From Diphasiastrum complanatum (lineage: Eukaryota > Streptophyta > Lycopodiopsida > Lycopodiales > Lycopodiaceae), in NCBI GenBank assembly GCA_029204225.1, contig CM055095.1:12424399-12488398 (forward strand): a stretch of DNA of 64,000 bases. The letters run 5' to 3'. Position 1 is the stretch's first letter, and each line of letters opens with the position of its first letter. The notes beneath the pieces are model-generated. The model was given only the letters and a program-made list of their open reading frames with translations. It was not told where the DNA came from and ran no database searches. Both the position numbers and the translations under genes were made by a program. Positions 48,191 through 60,180 of this stretch are shown one piece after another.

Positions 48191-49130
48191 GTAATCTTCC
48201 CATTGAGATTGCCTGTGAGACACATGTGTTCTCAACATATCCTCCATAGTCTGATTAGTTCTCTCAGTCTGGCCATCTGATTTAGGATGATCAGAAGAAC
48301 TAAAACCAAGCAAGGTTTCTAGCTTATGGAATCCCCTGTAAATTTAGGATCTCTATCACTAACTATATCACTTGGCAGTCCATAAAGCCTAAATAATCTT
48401 TCCACAAAGATCTGGACTAAATCCGAAGCCTTAGCAGTTGACTTGACAAGTATAAAAGTAGCTAACTTTGTCAACCTGTCCACCACAACTCAAATAGAAT
48501 CATTTTGGCATTGGGTCCTTGGAAGTCCAACCACAAAATCCATAGATATACTTTCCCATCGTTTCTGAGGGATATCTAGGGGATGTAACAACCCTCCAGT
48601 TTTTAAGCGTTCAGCTTTGGCTAATTGACAAGGTCTACATTTAACCACATAAGCCCCGACAAATGACTTAAGTTTCGGCCAATAAAACCCAAAGTCCTGT
48701 GTATACTTGGATGACCTGCACAGGGAACGTCATGACACTCATAAAGAATCCTCTTCTTTAACTCATCATCTGCTAGTACACAAATTTTCCCATTCCGAAA
48801 TAGTAACCCACCTCGGATAGAGAACTGTTCCGCTATCTTCTTATCTTTCCTAGGAACCTGAGACCCCTGTGAATAATCTCTATTCCATTCTCATTTTGTC
48901 CTATCTCCACCATCTTCCAGATGGGACCAAAATGAGAATCCGATTCGAACTTTCCTCTCAGTGAAAGATATAGATTAGTGGAAATCTGGGTAAATGAAAG
49001 TTCATTTAGTTCACCAATTGGACTAAGCGCATTCGCAACTTGGTTAGAGCTGCCCTTGACATATCGGATCTCATGATCAAATTTTTACATAAGCTTAGCC
49101 CAGCGAGCTTTACGATCCCTCAGATCGTTC
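48191..49130 (-). pseudogene. Minus chromovirus integrase core, broken
   Basis: Short minus-strand pieces match the HHCC finger (CHDVPCAGHPSI region near 48,720), the core start (MDFVVGLPRTQ region near 48,530) and the D-S-D region near 48,340, separated by stops and frameshifts. Confidence 0.65.
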
Positions 49131-49133
49131 TTA

Positions 49134-50472
49134 TTACGAAAGTACTTGATCTGTATTCACTATAAACTGACTACCATAAAGGTAATGCCTCCAAGTTTTA
49201 AGTGCATGTATCACAGCAAATAACTCCTTCTCTTGAGTTGTGTAATGCAACTGAGGCCCCGTGAGTTTCTTGCTTTCAAACGCTACCGACCTATCCTCCT
49301 GTAGAAGAACTGCCCCTATCGTCGAATCACTTGCGTCCGTTCTTATGACGTAAGATATATCAGGATTCACGATATGTAAAACAAGAGCTGAAGAAACCAT
49401 TTGCTTGAGTTTCTCAAAGCATTGGTTCAATTCATCATTCCACTCAATAGGCTCACTAGGTTGACCTCTCTTTTTCTTTTTGTTAACTCTGTCTTTTAGT
49501 CAAATTATTTAAAGGTGCTGTCACTTTTGCATGATCTTCAATTGACTTACGAAAGAAAACTGTAAAACCAAGAAAAGATTTAATTTTTCTAACCGTCTTC
49601 GGTATCAGCCACTCAAGCACTGTCTTGACCTTAGTCTCGTCAATCTCCAACCCACTACGGGTGATTTTATGATCGAGGTACCACAGCTCATGCTTAAAGA
49701 ACTCACATTTAGATTCCTTAGCATAAAGTTTCTCTCGCCTGAGAATATCTAAGACAGTCTTAAGATGACTCAAATGCTCCTTCACTGTCCTATTGTAGAT
49801 GAGAATATCATCTAAGAATACAACCGCAAACTTCCCTAGATATGGACGAAAAAGATCGTTCATCATCTATTGGAACGTAGCTGGTGCATTCGTTAACCCA
49901 AAAGGAAGCACGAGAAATTCATAATGACCGCATCTCGTCCAAAAACCAATCTTTTGCACGTCATCCAAATGAATCCTAATCTGATGATATCCAGTTCTAA
50001 GATCTATCTTTGTGAAGTATTTAGCTCCACCTAATCGATCTACCGGATCATCCATACGAGGCAAAGGATATTTATTTTTAATAGTTACCTTATTCAACCC
50101 CTTGTAGTCCACACACAATCTGAAGCCTCCTCCATCTTTCTTCGATTTAAGAAGAACAGGAGCACCCCAAGGCGACTTACTTGGCTGAATATGACCCATC
50201 TTTAGGTAATTTTCAATTTGCTTAGTAATCTCTATCTCTTCTTTCTGAGACAACCTATAAAGTTGTCTAGAGATAGGGTGACTACTTGGAATTAACTCTA
50301 TCTTATGGTCTACCGATCTAGACGGCGGTATGCCATGAGGTAATTCTATTGGAAATACATCTTTGATTTCAGACAATATCTTATTTTTCTCAATCTGCTC
50401 CTGATCTAAGTCTATAGAGTTAAGAATCTTTGACAATTCACAACTACTTAGATGCATTTCAAATAAATCCAA
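49134..50472 (-). pseudogene. Minus chromovirus reverse transcriptase and RNase H
   Basis: 50,472-49,867 carries [55 protein letters not shown] and [11 protein letters not shown]. 49,866-49,483 carries [11 protein letters not shown] and the thumb. 49,430-49,134 carries the RNase H start (YVIRTDASDSTIGAVLLQED, FESKKLTGPQLHYTTQEKEL). Stops and frameshifts separate these frames. Confidence 0.88.
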
Positions 50473-50822
50473 AATTGGCTTAGCAAATTAAGAATAAGCT
50501 TCATACTGCGAATCAAAAATTCCCATTACATTAGCAAATGAACTCATCCTAGATGGATGTACATATTTGTCTCCAAACAATGTAACTATTTCTTTATCGT
50601 TCCTGAAAAGAGAGAACATGCTTCTCGAAATCTATCTCAAGATGTTTATTAAATAACCACTCGTATCCTAGAATTATGTCCATACGCGCTAAATCTAAAA
50701 CATGGAAATCAATTAACTCTCTATAATCTTGGACCTAAACTAGGAGCCTTGGAACTTTAACATACCACATCTCCAACTCTACACCTGAAGCTAGATATAC
50801 ACAATATCTATGGTTACTGGCT

Positions 50823-51935
50823 TCAGTTTTTGAGGCCGAGTTTCTGCACAAGACCAGAGTTAATGAAATTATGAGTAGATCCACTGTCCACTAAAATACT
50901 AACTTCATGTCCATTCACAATGCCTTTCAAACGAAATAAATCATTCGACAAGAATGAAGTAGTACTGAAAGAACAATCGCACTCACAATTAACTTTATTA
51001 ATTTCCAGCTTGAGATTTTCTTTACCTGGCATCTCAATCACTTGAGTTGTGCCTTTCTTTCGCTCAGGGTAGAATTTCATAACATGTCCAGGATGACTAC
51101 AATGGAAACACACTTTGGTCCTTCTCGTCTTTTTTTGGGACAAACGTTTTTTTTTATCTAAACTCAGATGCAGCTTGATCTAGTTCATCAAAATACTTAA
51201 ATTTTTTGTTACCACGAATTCTTTTCTTTCCTTTCTTTTGGCTGGGTCCAGAGGATCTTGGATTACCCTATAATTGCTTCCTAAATGCCACCATTGTGGA
51301 ATCATACGCTTTCGCGACTCGTACGACGTCATCAAAAGTTTAAAGCACATTACGCTTACACTCATTATGATAATCTGCAAGCAGAACTAGGATAAAAAAT
51401 TGCCACAATGCCAATTTTGCATCGAACGAGAGAACTTTATTCCATATATCCATAAAATCTTGTAGGTACGAGTCCAAACTCTGGGTTTTGCAATTAACAA
51501 ATCTTTGGTAGGAATCTGAGTCATCCACAACCACAAACGACCTTCTGAACACTTCCATAAACTCATCCCATGTGATAGGCTTAGGTTGCAAGTCACGCCA
51601 CCACGACGAAGCTTTCCCACGAAAGAACAGAATAACACTCTCAATCTTTTTTTCTTCAGGAATTCCGTGTAGATTAAAATAACCGGTCCATTGGTTAACC
51701 AATCATCCACAACTTCAAGTTTTTTCTCTTTCTTCTCCCCTGAAAAAGATACAGGCTGAAAGCCCAAATTCGGCGAATAAAGTTTTCACTTGATTCAACA
51801 ATACTTCCATTTGTTGATCCCGTAAAGTGTTCTTGTTGTTTATTTCATTAAGCGCTTGGCTTAACGACTGGCAAATTTGCAGATAGGCATTTGCACCTGA
51901 CCATCGAGAGCTACATTTGCATTATCATCTGCCAT
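50823..51935 (-). pseudogene. Minus chromovirus gag, zinc knuckle and protease
   Basis: Gag from about 51,935 includes VNQWTGYFNLHGIPEEKKIE and ASSWWRDLQPKPITWDEFME (conserved Gypsy gag). The knuckle is CFHCSHPGHVMKFYPE, with the last Cys changed to Tyr. The protease has VSILVDSGSTHNFI with the catalytic D-S-G. Stops split the frames. Confidence 0.82.
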
Positions 51936-53713
51936 TGATTTCCTGACATACAAAATTTGCTTAATTAGTCGAGATCCAATCATCAACTAATTGTGAGAAG
52001 TTTAGAACCTTCATAACTGGCCGATATCACTCAGCAAGGTCTTTCACTTATTTAAGCAAAATTTCGCAAAATCATTATCAGACAGAATTAAACAACAACA
52101 ACTTTCTAGGACCAAACTGAAAATTTACAAAAAACTGAAATTTTCGAAATCCGTTCGAAATGGACCAACTGTGAAAATCGATTTTACAAAGTCACAAGCA
52201 CTGTCACAACTCGAAATCATTTTGAAACATCTTGCATGCATCTAACTTGACATGCACTGACTTTTTCGAAAAAACGAAAAAAATTTCGTAAATAGCCTAG
52301 TTAATAGGAAACTTGCTTTTTGATATAGAATTACCAAAAATAGCTACATGCAAGAAATCTACTGATCAAATCACTGATTACGCATGCAACATGCATCCAA
52401 GCATGCATACAGGTCTATCTATACATTTCCATCAGCAGACAAGCACTACACTGAATTACAAGCATGCATGCATCAGAATATTTCCAAAATTTTGCAAATT
52501 TTAGTTAAAAAATTGCCAAACTTCAAACGACCATAACTTTCTCTACATGACACCAAATTGGTCGCTGTAAAACATAGTACGGAGGGAGATGGGTCTACAA
52601 GGCACTTGCCACATCAACCTGCGACCTAGGCTTCACACGTGCGAGATACAAATGGCCAAAAATCAGGTTAGGAGGGCACACTTTGGGAAGGTGGTATCAT
52701 AAAAAATTGCACTCCAGCCCAATAAGCCTTGGATCAGAGGTTACAAGCACTCTACTAAGGTTCATTAGAGAGGCATAGAAGCTTCTAACAGGTCCAACAA
52801 GCAATCATAAGTTCAGATCATGCAAAAAATGCATTTTTGGCCTCTTTCAACAAGCAAAACTTCAATATGATGGTGTCTAATGCACATCTATCCAAATTGG
52901 ATGCATGATGGCTCAAATCAGAGGCAATACATCATATCTTTTAGCTTGTATTAAGAACCAATAGATTTGTACCCCCATTTGAAAGGTATTCATGCCCAAA
53001 GATCACAAAAAATACACTATTTTTTGAGGTTTTGAGCCTTTTAATGGTGTCTAATCCTAACCAAACTTCATGAAAGCCCTATGACAACTTCATTACATCT
53101 CTGAAAATGTGCGTACAAACTATTGGCTGAGAATTTTGAGATCTACCACACAATTAGTCCAAAAATCATCAAAAACCTTGTTTTTTGACCAATTTTGACC
53201 AAAATTTGTGGGATAAAACCACAAATAAGTGCAATCTGATCCTAATACCTATAAATCCCTTGCAAGAAAGCACTAAAAGTTTTGATTCTAGTCAAACATG
53301 GTTTCTATAACCCATTTATGGTCCAAAAACCCCAACTTTTGGTCCAAAATCACTATCTAATCAACCTTTTGACTATTCAAACATCATGCAATCATTAAAT
53401 CCTATAATTAATGACTATAAATCAGCATGTAGAATCTAGCAAACGTACTACACTAGATCCTATGATCAATTCCAAGCAAAAACTATGAATTCTAGGTGAA
53501 AAATTCACTAAATCCATCAAAAAATCTATGATTTTCATCAAAATTCATGGAGCAAATCCACAATTATGATCTTTAGGCTGAAAGTACACCAAGGATATGA
53601 GAAGCCACTTACTTGAAAGTGATTTCCAGCACCTAGAAGAATAAGAAAAGAGATACACCAAAAGAATTACAAAAATCCAAGATCCTCAAGCTCCACCTCC
53701 TGGTAGATGTGAT
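51936..53713 (-). other. Long leader of the minus chromovirus
   Basis: About 1.8 kb between the primer site and gag contains no ORF of note. It holds CATGCATG-type words (around 52,390-52,480) and many TTTTTGACC/CCAAAA phrases. Such leaders carry packaging and translation signals. It may also contain unrecognised insertions. Confidence 0.5.
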
Positions 53714-53729
53714 CCAAGCTCTGATACCA

Positions 53730-54215
53730 CTATAACGATCGCCAAGTGAAGATCTTCAAGAATCCTGTCACATGCAAACCAAAAGGACACCTGTGGAGCA
53801 TGAACCACCCAACCAATATGGAGAGGCTAGTCAATACCCCAACCAATCCACCCCCAAGCCAACAGTGAAGAACACAAGACAGGAGAGGAGAAACTGGCTC
53901 AAGAAACTAAATTCACAATAGGGAGATGGGCGAGTTTCCATAGGATACATTTTCTCCAAGATAGAGAGAATATTTCTCCTAGGATTCCCATGCAACCTAG
54001 ATTGAGCTATTGACCTCCTATTCTTGCATTAAAATAGTCATTCACCATGCATGTGTTCCTATGTCCAATTATAGGTCTGGGCCCTCATATGATTATTAAT
54101 TACTTGATACGACCACATCCGAAACGATGTAGCATAACTAATAACCACATACAATTGGAGTGACCGGCTATCCACGTTAGGAATTATTCCGATTCCCTTG
54201 TACATGACATGAACA
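53730..54215 (-). repeat. 5' LTR of minus-strand chromovirus
   Basis: It adjoins the tRNA-Met primer site (minus TGGTATCAGAGCTTGG). The right 321 bp pair with the other LTR. Confidence 0.78.
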
Positions 54216-54489
54216 TATATGACCAGACTTGTGCAAACTGTGGTATCCTGTCCTACCAACACCTGTCACCTGTAGATCCGTTCCTACACCACTGGTCACC
54301 AAATCAGTTCCTCAACCATGGCCATCACTTGTCACCAAAATGCTCTCACGTCCAAGCATATACATCTACCCAATAGGTCTTGAAAGCTGATCTGCATCCA
54401 TTCCCCATGCTCCAAGCACAAGAGTCTACCAAGGATGTCCCGATAACAAACAAATACAATAAATCTAATTAACTGTACACTAATTACAA

Positions 54490-54984
54490 TATCACATTTA
54501 GAGCTTACATAAAATGAATCAGATCAAAATTGATTTCTAACATGACTTTGAGCAATCTTCCTCTAGAAAATTCATTTTGTGAGCCATTCAAGATTACTTG
54601 TACACGCTCATTATCTTTTATAGGCTCTTCTACGTAAGCAATCTCCTTATTTAGGTCCATAACTATCAACACATATTGATGTCCACTCTCATTCTTTCCT
54701 TGAAAACATTGAAGCACTTGATTCTTTAAGAGAGTTTTCGAAGCCTCTTGGGCCGAGGTGCATGCTCCAACTTTTTTGAGCAATTCATTAGCAACATTCA
54801 TCTTGATACAATGAAGAGCAATGTTGCACCTCTTCTTGTATTTTGTTGCTTCTTGTAGATGGATAGGTTCATCTTCCTCTCCATTCACAATGTCCATTAA
54901 GACTTGGAAAACAATAATGGACTCTATTCTCAACTTTGAAGTTGAGTAATTGGATGAATGAAGCTTATTACTTGACTCCATCAA
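54490..54984 (-). mobile_element. Ty1/Copia gag fragment
   Basis: An open frame of 159 codons begins MMESSNKLHSSNYSTSKLRI ES and continues FQVLMDIVNGEEDEPI, ATKYKKRCNIALHCIKMNVA and ACTSAQEA. This is the N-terminal gag region of Copia elements (K-L-x-G-x-N-Y-x-x-W type start). No LTR or pol adjoins it. Confidence 0.72.
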
Positions 54985-56469
54985 TTATGTAATCGTTGAT
55001 GCCATTTTCAATGAGAAAAACTTGATTTAGAAGTACAAGATAGGATAATAAGATGATCAAATCAAATCAAACATGGTATCCCACTAACTTAGGAATTTGA
55101 AAAGATTTTATGAAGCTCCCCAATAAGATCCACAATGATCTTTAACTTGATCAAAGTTTCAAATCCCATTCTAGCTCAAAACATTCTAGTTGTCAACTCT
55201 CTGATCAACACAATAATGATGTCCATATGACCACATGGCAGTGTATGATTTATACTAAAACACAACAAAATAAATAAACAAATTTGTGTAAATTAAAATA
55301 CTATTTTTATCTTGAGTACAAAAACAAAACTTCACAAAGACAATATTAGACTAACCTTCCATGCACATCCATGAACAAATTCTCATTATGATTCGGTCAC
55401 TTATTTTCTGTTTTTCGATGCTTTTAGCATCGTATCAAAAACCCATTCACGACTGAAAGTAAAGGTTCCAAAGGTGCCTCGTTCTCCAAAGAATGGCTTG
55501 CCACATGAAGTCCAATTTTCCATATGTCCACAATTATATAGAATGAACTTGCCAAAAAAAATTATAATTTAAATGAAAGACTTTTTTTCCTTGTGGTACT
55601 TCACTCTTAACACATAAAACTTGTGTTTACACAAAAGAAAGAAGTTAAACCTTATGATAAAAGTTTTATAAACTTGAAACCTTGTGACTTATGTTCAAAG
55701 GTTAAGATTAAAAGCATAGTTTCTTTTAAACTATTGCTTGTCATAAACTTTTAAATAAAACACAACCTTGACTGGAAAAAAGAGGGAGTAACGATGGAAG
55801 AAGTACATAAGTTGTACTTGCAGGCTTATTTGCGACAAATACAAGCACGTGGGGGTTACCTCTCCATCTCGTTTGCTCTCCTCTTTGGCCTTTTCCATCC
55901 TCCTTGCTATTAACCACGTGCACACACGTAAAATTTACATTACTAGCATTCTCACCACTTTTTGGGAAAAAATTGAACTTTTTTCCTCTACCTCCTCCTC
56001 TTGAACATGCAATTGTACCTTCTCCTCCTCCCAAGCCTAAGGATAAGCCTTAAGGGAGTTCTAGGAGTTTCTTGAGGCCATAAGGCCATGGAGTTAAGGG
56101 AGGTGACTAAAAGTGTGGTGACCAGGTGACCCTTGGGTGAGGTGGCATAGGGAGGGTGGTGGCCATGTGATTTGAGGGTAACTGGCCCCCATAAGGGGTT
56201 GTCACTTGTTCTTGGGGCCATGTGCTTGCTAGGTGGCATCGATAAGGCCCGCCATCCAACAACGCCAAAAGGGCAGGAAAATGGTGTCCACCGTCATTAT
56301 TGAGGAGCTTGTTTTGGCTTAGTCTCCTTGAGTAGAGCTCTCAAGAGTCAGTCTTAAGCCAATTTGTTACCAAGCTCTTGCCAATTTTTTCTTCGAGCCT
56401 TTCTTAGTGTGCCCCATGGACCCCGCTATGTTCTTCACCACCTCCTCCTCTTGAACGAGATATCACACA
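54985..56469. other. Non-coding stretch
   Basis: AT-rich to 55.7 kb, GC-richer with possible LTR-like character at 55.9-56.3 kb. No supported gene. Confidence 0.35.
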
Positions 56470-57110
56470 ACTTGTACAAGCCTCATACTCCCTTCAAAAT
56501 CAAATTTTGGAAATGCAATCTAGGCATGCCACTGCTGAGCAAGAGTGGCGTTCTTGAACACACTTGCAGTCCACCATCTTGTATTCCATGTTCAATTCGG
56601 ATTTTTTTTCAGGAGAAAAGGATGACCAACATCCAAATGTTGTGCTTTCATGGCCAGATTAGTGGAATAGTCATTTTTCCATGCACGACCCACCTGACAG
56701 TACAAAGATTGTATCTGCCCTTATGTTCTTATGCAAGAAGGCATACACATGGTGGCATGATCTGAAGGATAGGGCTGATACCCCTAGCACTTGGGATGAT
56801 TTTTCAAGAAGCCTTTAAAACGGCCTTCCTGTCGTTCTTGGATGATTTTGAGCATTGGTGGCGTTTTGCCATCGTGCAAATGGGTAGTAGGCCGTTAGAC
56901 GCCTACATATAGGAGTTCCAAGAAGTTTTGTCCCGATTCGCTTCGCTAATTGACCTTACTTTAATAAAACTACACTTTATTTTGGGGCTCACAAAAGAAT
57001 TTCAACTGGAAGTGCGGCTCAACCAACCGCAGACAATCTAGGATGCCATTCGCCTTGCGAAGATCTTCGATGACGCCCACATTGGCTCCCACAAGGAGCA
57101 AACTTTTTGA
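56470..57110 (+). mobile_element. Ty3/Gypsy gag fragment, degenerate
   Basis: Plus-strand pieces in changing frames read SALMFLCKKAYTWWHDLKDR (conserved gag A-x-x-W-W), TPSTWDDFSRS, FAIVQMGSRPLDAYI-EFQEV, HFILGLTKEFQLEVRL and AIRLAKIFDDA. Stops interrupt them. Confidence 0.68.
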
Positions 57111-57439
57111 TTGCAAATATCTATGAACTCTTGAAAGCTAGGGTTGGAACATATATGTTCTCAAGGTACTACCATGTCAGGCCCAATACATATCATGTCA
57201 TACATTAGTGAGCGAGCCAATAACAAAAATATAAGAATTTTTTCATGTGCTCCACTTCTTCTTGAGATTGTAAACATTGTTCCTTCAAAAATTTTAGACT
57301 TGGATCCATTGGAGAAATTATTGACTTGCTATCTACCACACTATGCTTCTCCACCAAGTTTGAATATATATCTTAGTTAATTGATAAAAATATGTCTATT
57401 AGTTGAATATCTAAAGGTTCGTATCCCAAGGCACAAATG

Positions 57440-58150
57440 CCTAACTTTAAAAATTTTAGATGATAGTTTTGATCATGTCCAATTAATCTCATTTGGTGTT
57501 TTGTCATTCAGCAACTTGGTTGTACATCAATTTTATATGTAGGTTGTTGTAGTTACTGCTTCTTTCAAAAAATACTTTGGCAATGAGGCATGATTCGACA
57601 TATACTCTTTGCATCCTTATAAGTACATGATCTTACACCCAACAACATCATTGGATTGTGGCGTATAGTTGGTGGTGTACTGCCATTTTATGCCATTGGC
57701 GTTACAACAATCTTTGAATTTAGTTGCAAGGAGCTCTCCCCCGCCATTAGTTTTTAAAGCTTTGACCTTCATTGAAGTTTGAGTTTCAGTTAGTTTAAAT
57801 TGTTGAAATTTTTTGAAAGCTTATGATTTTTGCTTCAAAAAAAATATACGATTGTCCTTTATGAAAAATTGTCAATAAATGTAAGAAAATATTTGGCTCC
57901 CCCTATGGAAGGAGTCTACATGTGTCCACATGTATAACTATGAATAAGATCTAAAAGGCCTTTAGATTTGAAAACAAGATTCGACTTACAAGGAGTCCTG
58001 GCATATTTGCCTATATTATAGCTTTGACAAGTTGTGACTTCCATATTGCGTTCGTAATCCAAATCTTGAACCATCCCCTTCTTTTTTTACATATGTAAAA
58101 TGTTGTTGAAATCTAAATGATCTCGTCTATAATGACATAACATGTTTTAA
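57440..58150 (-). mobile_element. Ty1/Copia integrase fragment, degenerate
   Basis: From 58,150 downward the minus strand reads CQSYNIGKYARTPCKSN and GLLDLIHSYTCGHM (pre-integrase and integrase finger). Later KVKALKTNGGGELLATKFKD and GIKWQYTTNYTPQSNDV match the Copia core K-x-L-R-T-D-x-G-G-E-F and Y-T-P-Q-Q-N-G motifs. The second catalytic Asp is changed to Asn, and stops are present. Confidence 0.65.
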
Positions 58151-59085
58151 CTAATCATAGTAGTAGTTGAAAGAGCTTGAGTATTTGATAAATAGCATTG
58201 ACTAAGCTTCTAAAGATAACATTGTCTTTTTTCAAGTGCAAAACCTTTTTTGCTTTTATCAAGAATTAGATCAACATCTGATTCAAAGAATTCCTATTTT
58301 AATAATTGTGAGTAGAGATGATGATAATGTCCAATATCGCGTAGTACTATTTTCATAGAAATCAAAACAGACAAATTCGTGCATCAAGAAATTACTCTAA
58401 TACCATATTAAAGAATGATAGTTATGGAGACGAACATATTACGACAGTCCCACTCACCACATATACCTACTCTAAGTTGCTATAAAACAATATTCAAAAA
58501 TTGCAAAAATGAAATACAAACTTAGACTTAAGTATTATTCATTAAAATATAGAAGATAGTAGTATGAAATGCACAATGCTCATTGCTTACTAAAAAATAT
58601 GACTTTAGAAAGCATGTACAAACAATTTAACTACTACATCTCCGATTTGCTTATTTGAATCAGCTATCTATAGATTCAACATAAATCATAATCCTACCAT
58701 TAATTATGATTTAGCACCAAAAGCCCTCATTATCATAATTAGTTCAAGGGTCAAGCTAGGCCTTCTACCTCCTTATGGGACATAAATCCAAGGTTAGCCC
58801 ATTCATGGGCTTGACATGTATGTTTCTTAAATATTTCTTGATGGGCTAGAGAGGTTAGTTGCTATTTATCCAAATCATATTGATTTGAGGCTATATCAAC
58901 TCATTCTCTTCTAAATCATGGTCCATGAAAAATCTCAAAAGTTGGTAGCCCTATCTCTATTGGTAGAGCAAGAGTATGCTAACCTTATGGAATATGTTAG
59001 TTGCCCATAATGTTGAGTACATCCTAGTTAGGTATAAAATCATGCGATGGCAAGGGAGCGAAAGAGAGGAGCACAAGTGAGAGAG
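58151..59085. other. AT-rich non-coding stretch
   Basis: No coding signal beyond short chance frames. Confidence 0.35.
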
Positions 59086-59437
59086 AGTGCAGGTTTTTTA
59101 GTTTTTTAGGGTTTTTTAGTTTTAGGATGAATAGCGAGAATGTTCGCAGTGATGGACAACACACGATTCTCGCGTTTTAATTGGGCCACGTGAGCCCTAA
59201 AATTTCATTGATGGGTCGTAGAGCTGTTGACGGGCGATGGTGGATATGTTTTCTAGAATGTTCCAGAAAAGTGTTTTCTAGAAGGTTCGGCCGAGGGAGA
59301 GAGCGCGTGAGGGATTTATATGCATGGTGAGAAACACAAGAGCGCGATCAAGAGAGACAGAGTGTGCGTACTTTTTTTTAATTTTTTAGGGTTAGGGTTT
59401 TTTAAAGGTTTCGGAATGAAGAATAGCGATAATGTGA

Positions 59438-59440
<3 letters not shown>

Positions 59441-59495
<55 letters not shown>
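59441..59495. repeat. (GA)n microsatellite
   Basis: About 27 GA units inside the second unit of the repeat block. Confidence 0.95.
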
Positions 59496-59499
<4 letters not shown>

Positions 59500-60105
59500 T
59501 AGGCTGTTGTGGATAAAAAGTGAATCCTGAGTTTTGATTGGGCCACGTTTGCCCTAGATCCACTTTCAAGAGCACTTGAAAGGCAGTTGAAATGGGTTGA
59601 AGGGCAAACCCGTTGATTTGACAAAGAGAAACGTGCTTTTAGAAAGTTCTAGAAAAAGAACTTTCAAGACAGAGAGCACGCGTGTGATCGATGGATAGAG
59701 AGAGATTGATAAGAGGTGAGTTGAGAGAGAGAGAGGAGAGGTGAGGATTATGAGTGGAATTCGATGGGAAGAATAGCATTAGTGCATTCCAGAGAGATAT
59801 CAAAAATCAGGAGGGAAGAGGGAGTCGGAGGGGGCAACGACATGATGATGGCGCCCACATTGGCAAGAATGACATCCAAAGATTTGGATCGCGCCAGGCA
59901 GTAGCCACAAAGAGAGAGAGAGAGAGAGGGAGAGAGTTGAGAGAGAGAGAGAGCGGTGAAAGAGGAGGGTGAAGGAGAGAGAGTGGGGAAAGAGGAGGGT
60001 GAAGGAGAGAGAGAGAGAGAGAGATGCATGAGAGATAGTTTTCTGGTATTTTAGGGTTAAGGTTATTTTAGGGTTTTGGGATATAAAATAGCCATAATGT
60101 GAGGT

Positions 60106-60109
<4 letters not shown>

Positions 60110-60175
<66 letters not shown>
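60110..60175. repeat. (AG)33 microsatellite
   Basis: About 33 AG units end the repeat block. Confidence 0.95.

Positions 60176-60180
<5 letters not shown>

Larger units (their letters stand above)
47301..54215 (-). mobile_element. Minus-strand Ty3/Gypsy chromovirus, decayed
   Basis: The LTRs match over about 320 bp: 47,301-47,617 (3' LTR) and 53,895-54,215 within a longer 5' LTR that reaches about 53,730. The tRNA-Met primer site lies at 53,714-53,729 and a polypurine tract (AAGGGGGGAAG) at about 47,622-47,636. The 3' LTR lacks the roughly 165 bp nearest its end. Gag starts about 51,935, leaving a leader of about 1.8 kb. Pol runs to 47,651 and ends in a chromodomain. LTR divergence and many stops mark it as older than the 14.9-kb element. 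Confidence 0.85.
59090..60180. repeat. Three diverged units with TTTAGGG words and GA tracts
   Basis: Units start near 59,095, 59,368 and 60,045. Each opens with TTTTTAGGGTTTT-like sequence (59,385 has TTTAGGGTTAGGGTTTTTT), then GAATAGC(G/C)A(T/G)AATGT, then (in units 2 and 3) a long GA tract. Units 1 and 2 continue with ATTGGGCCACGT..GCCCTA and a TTCTAGAA(A/G) segment. It looks like a tandemly amplified sequence. Confidence 0.65.
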
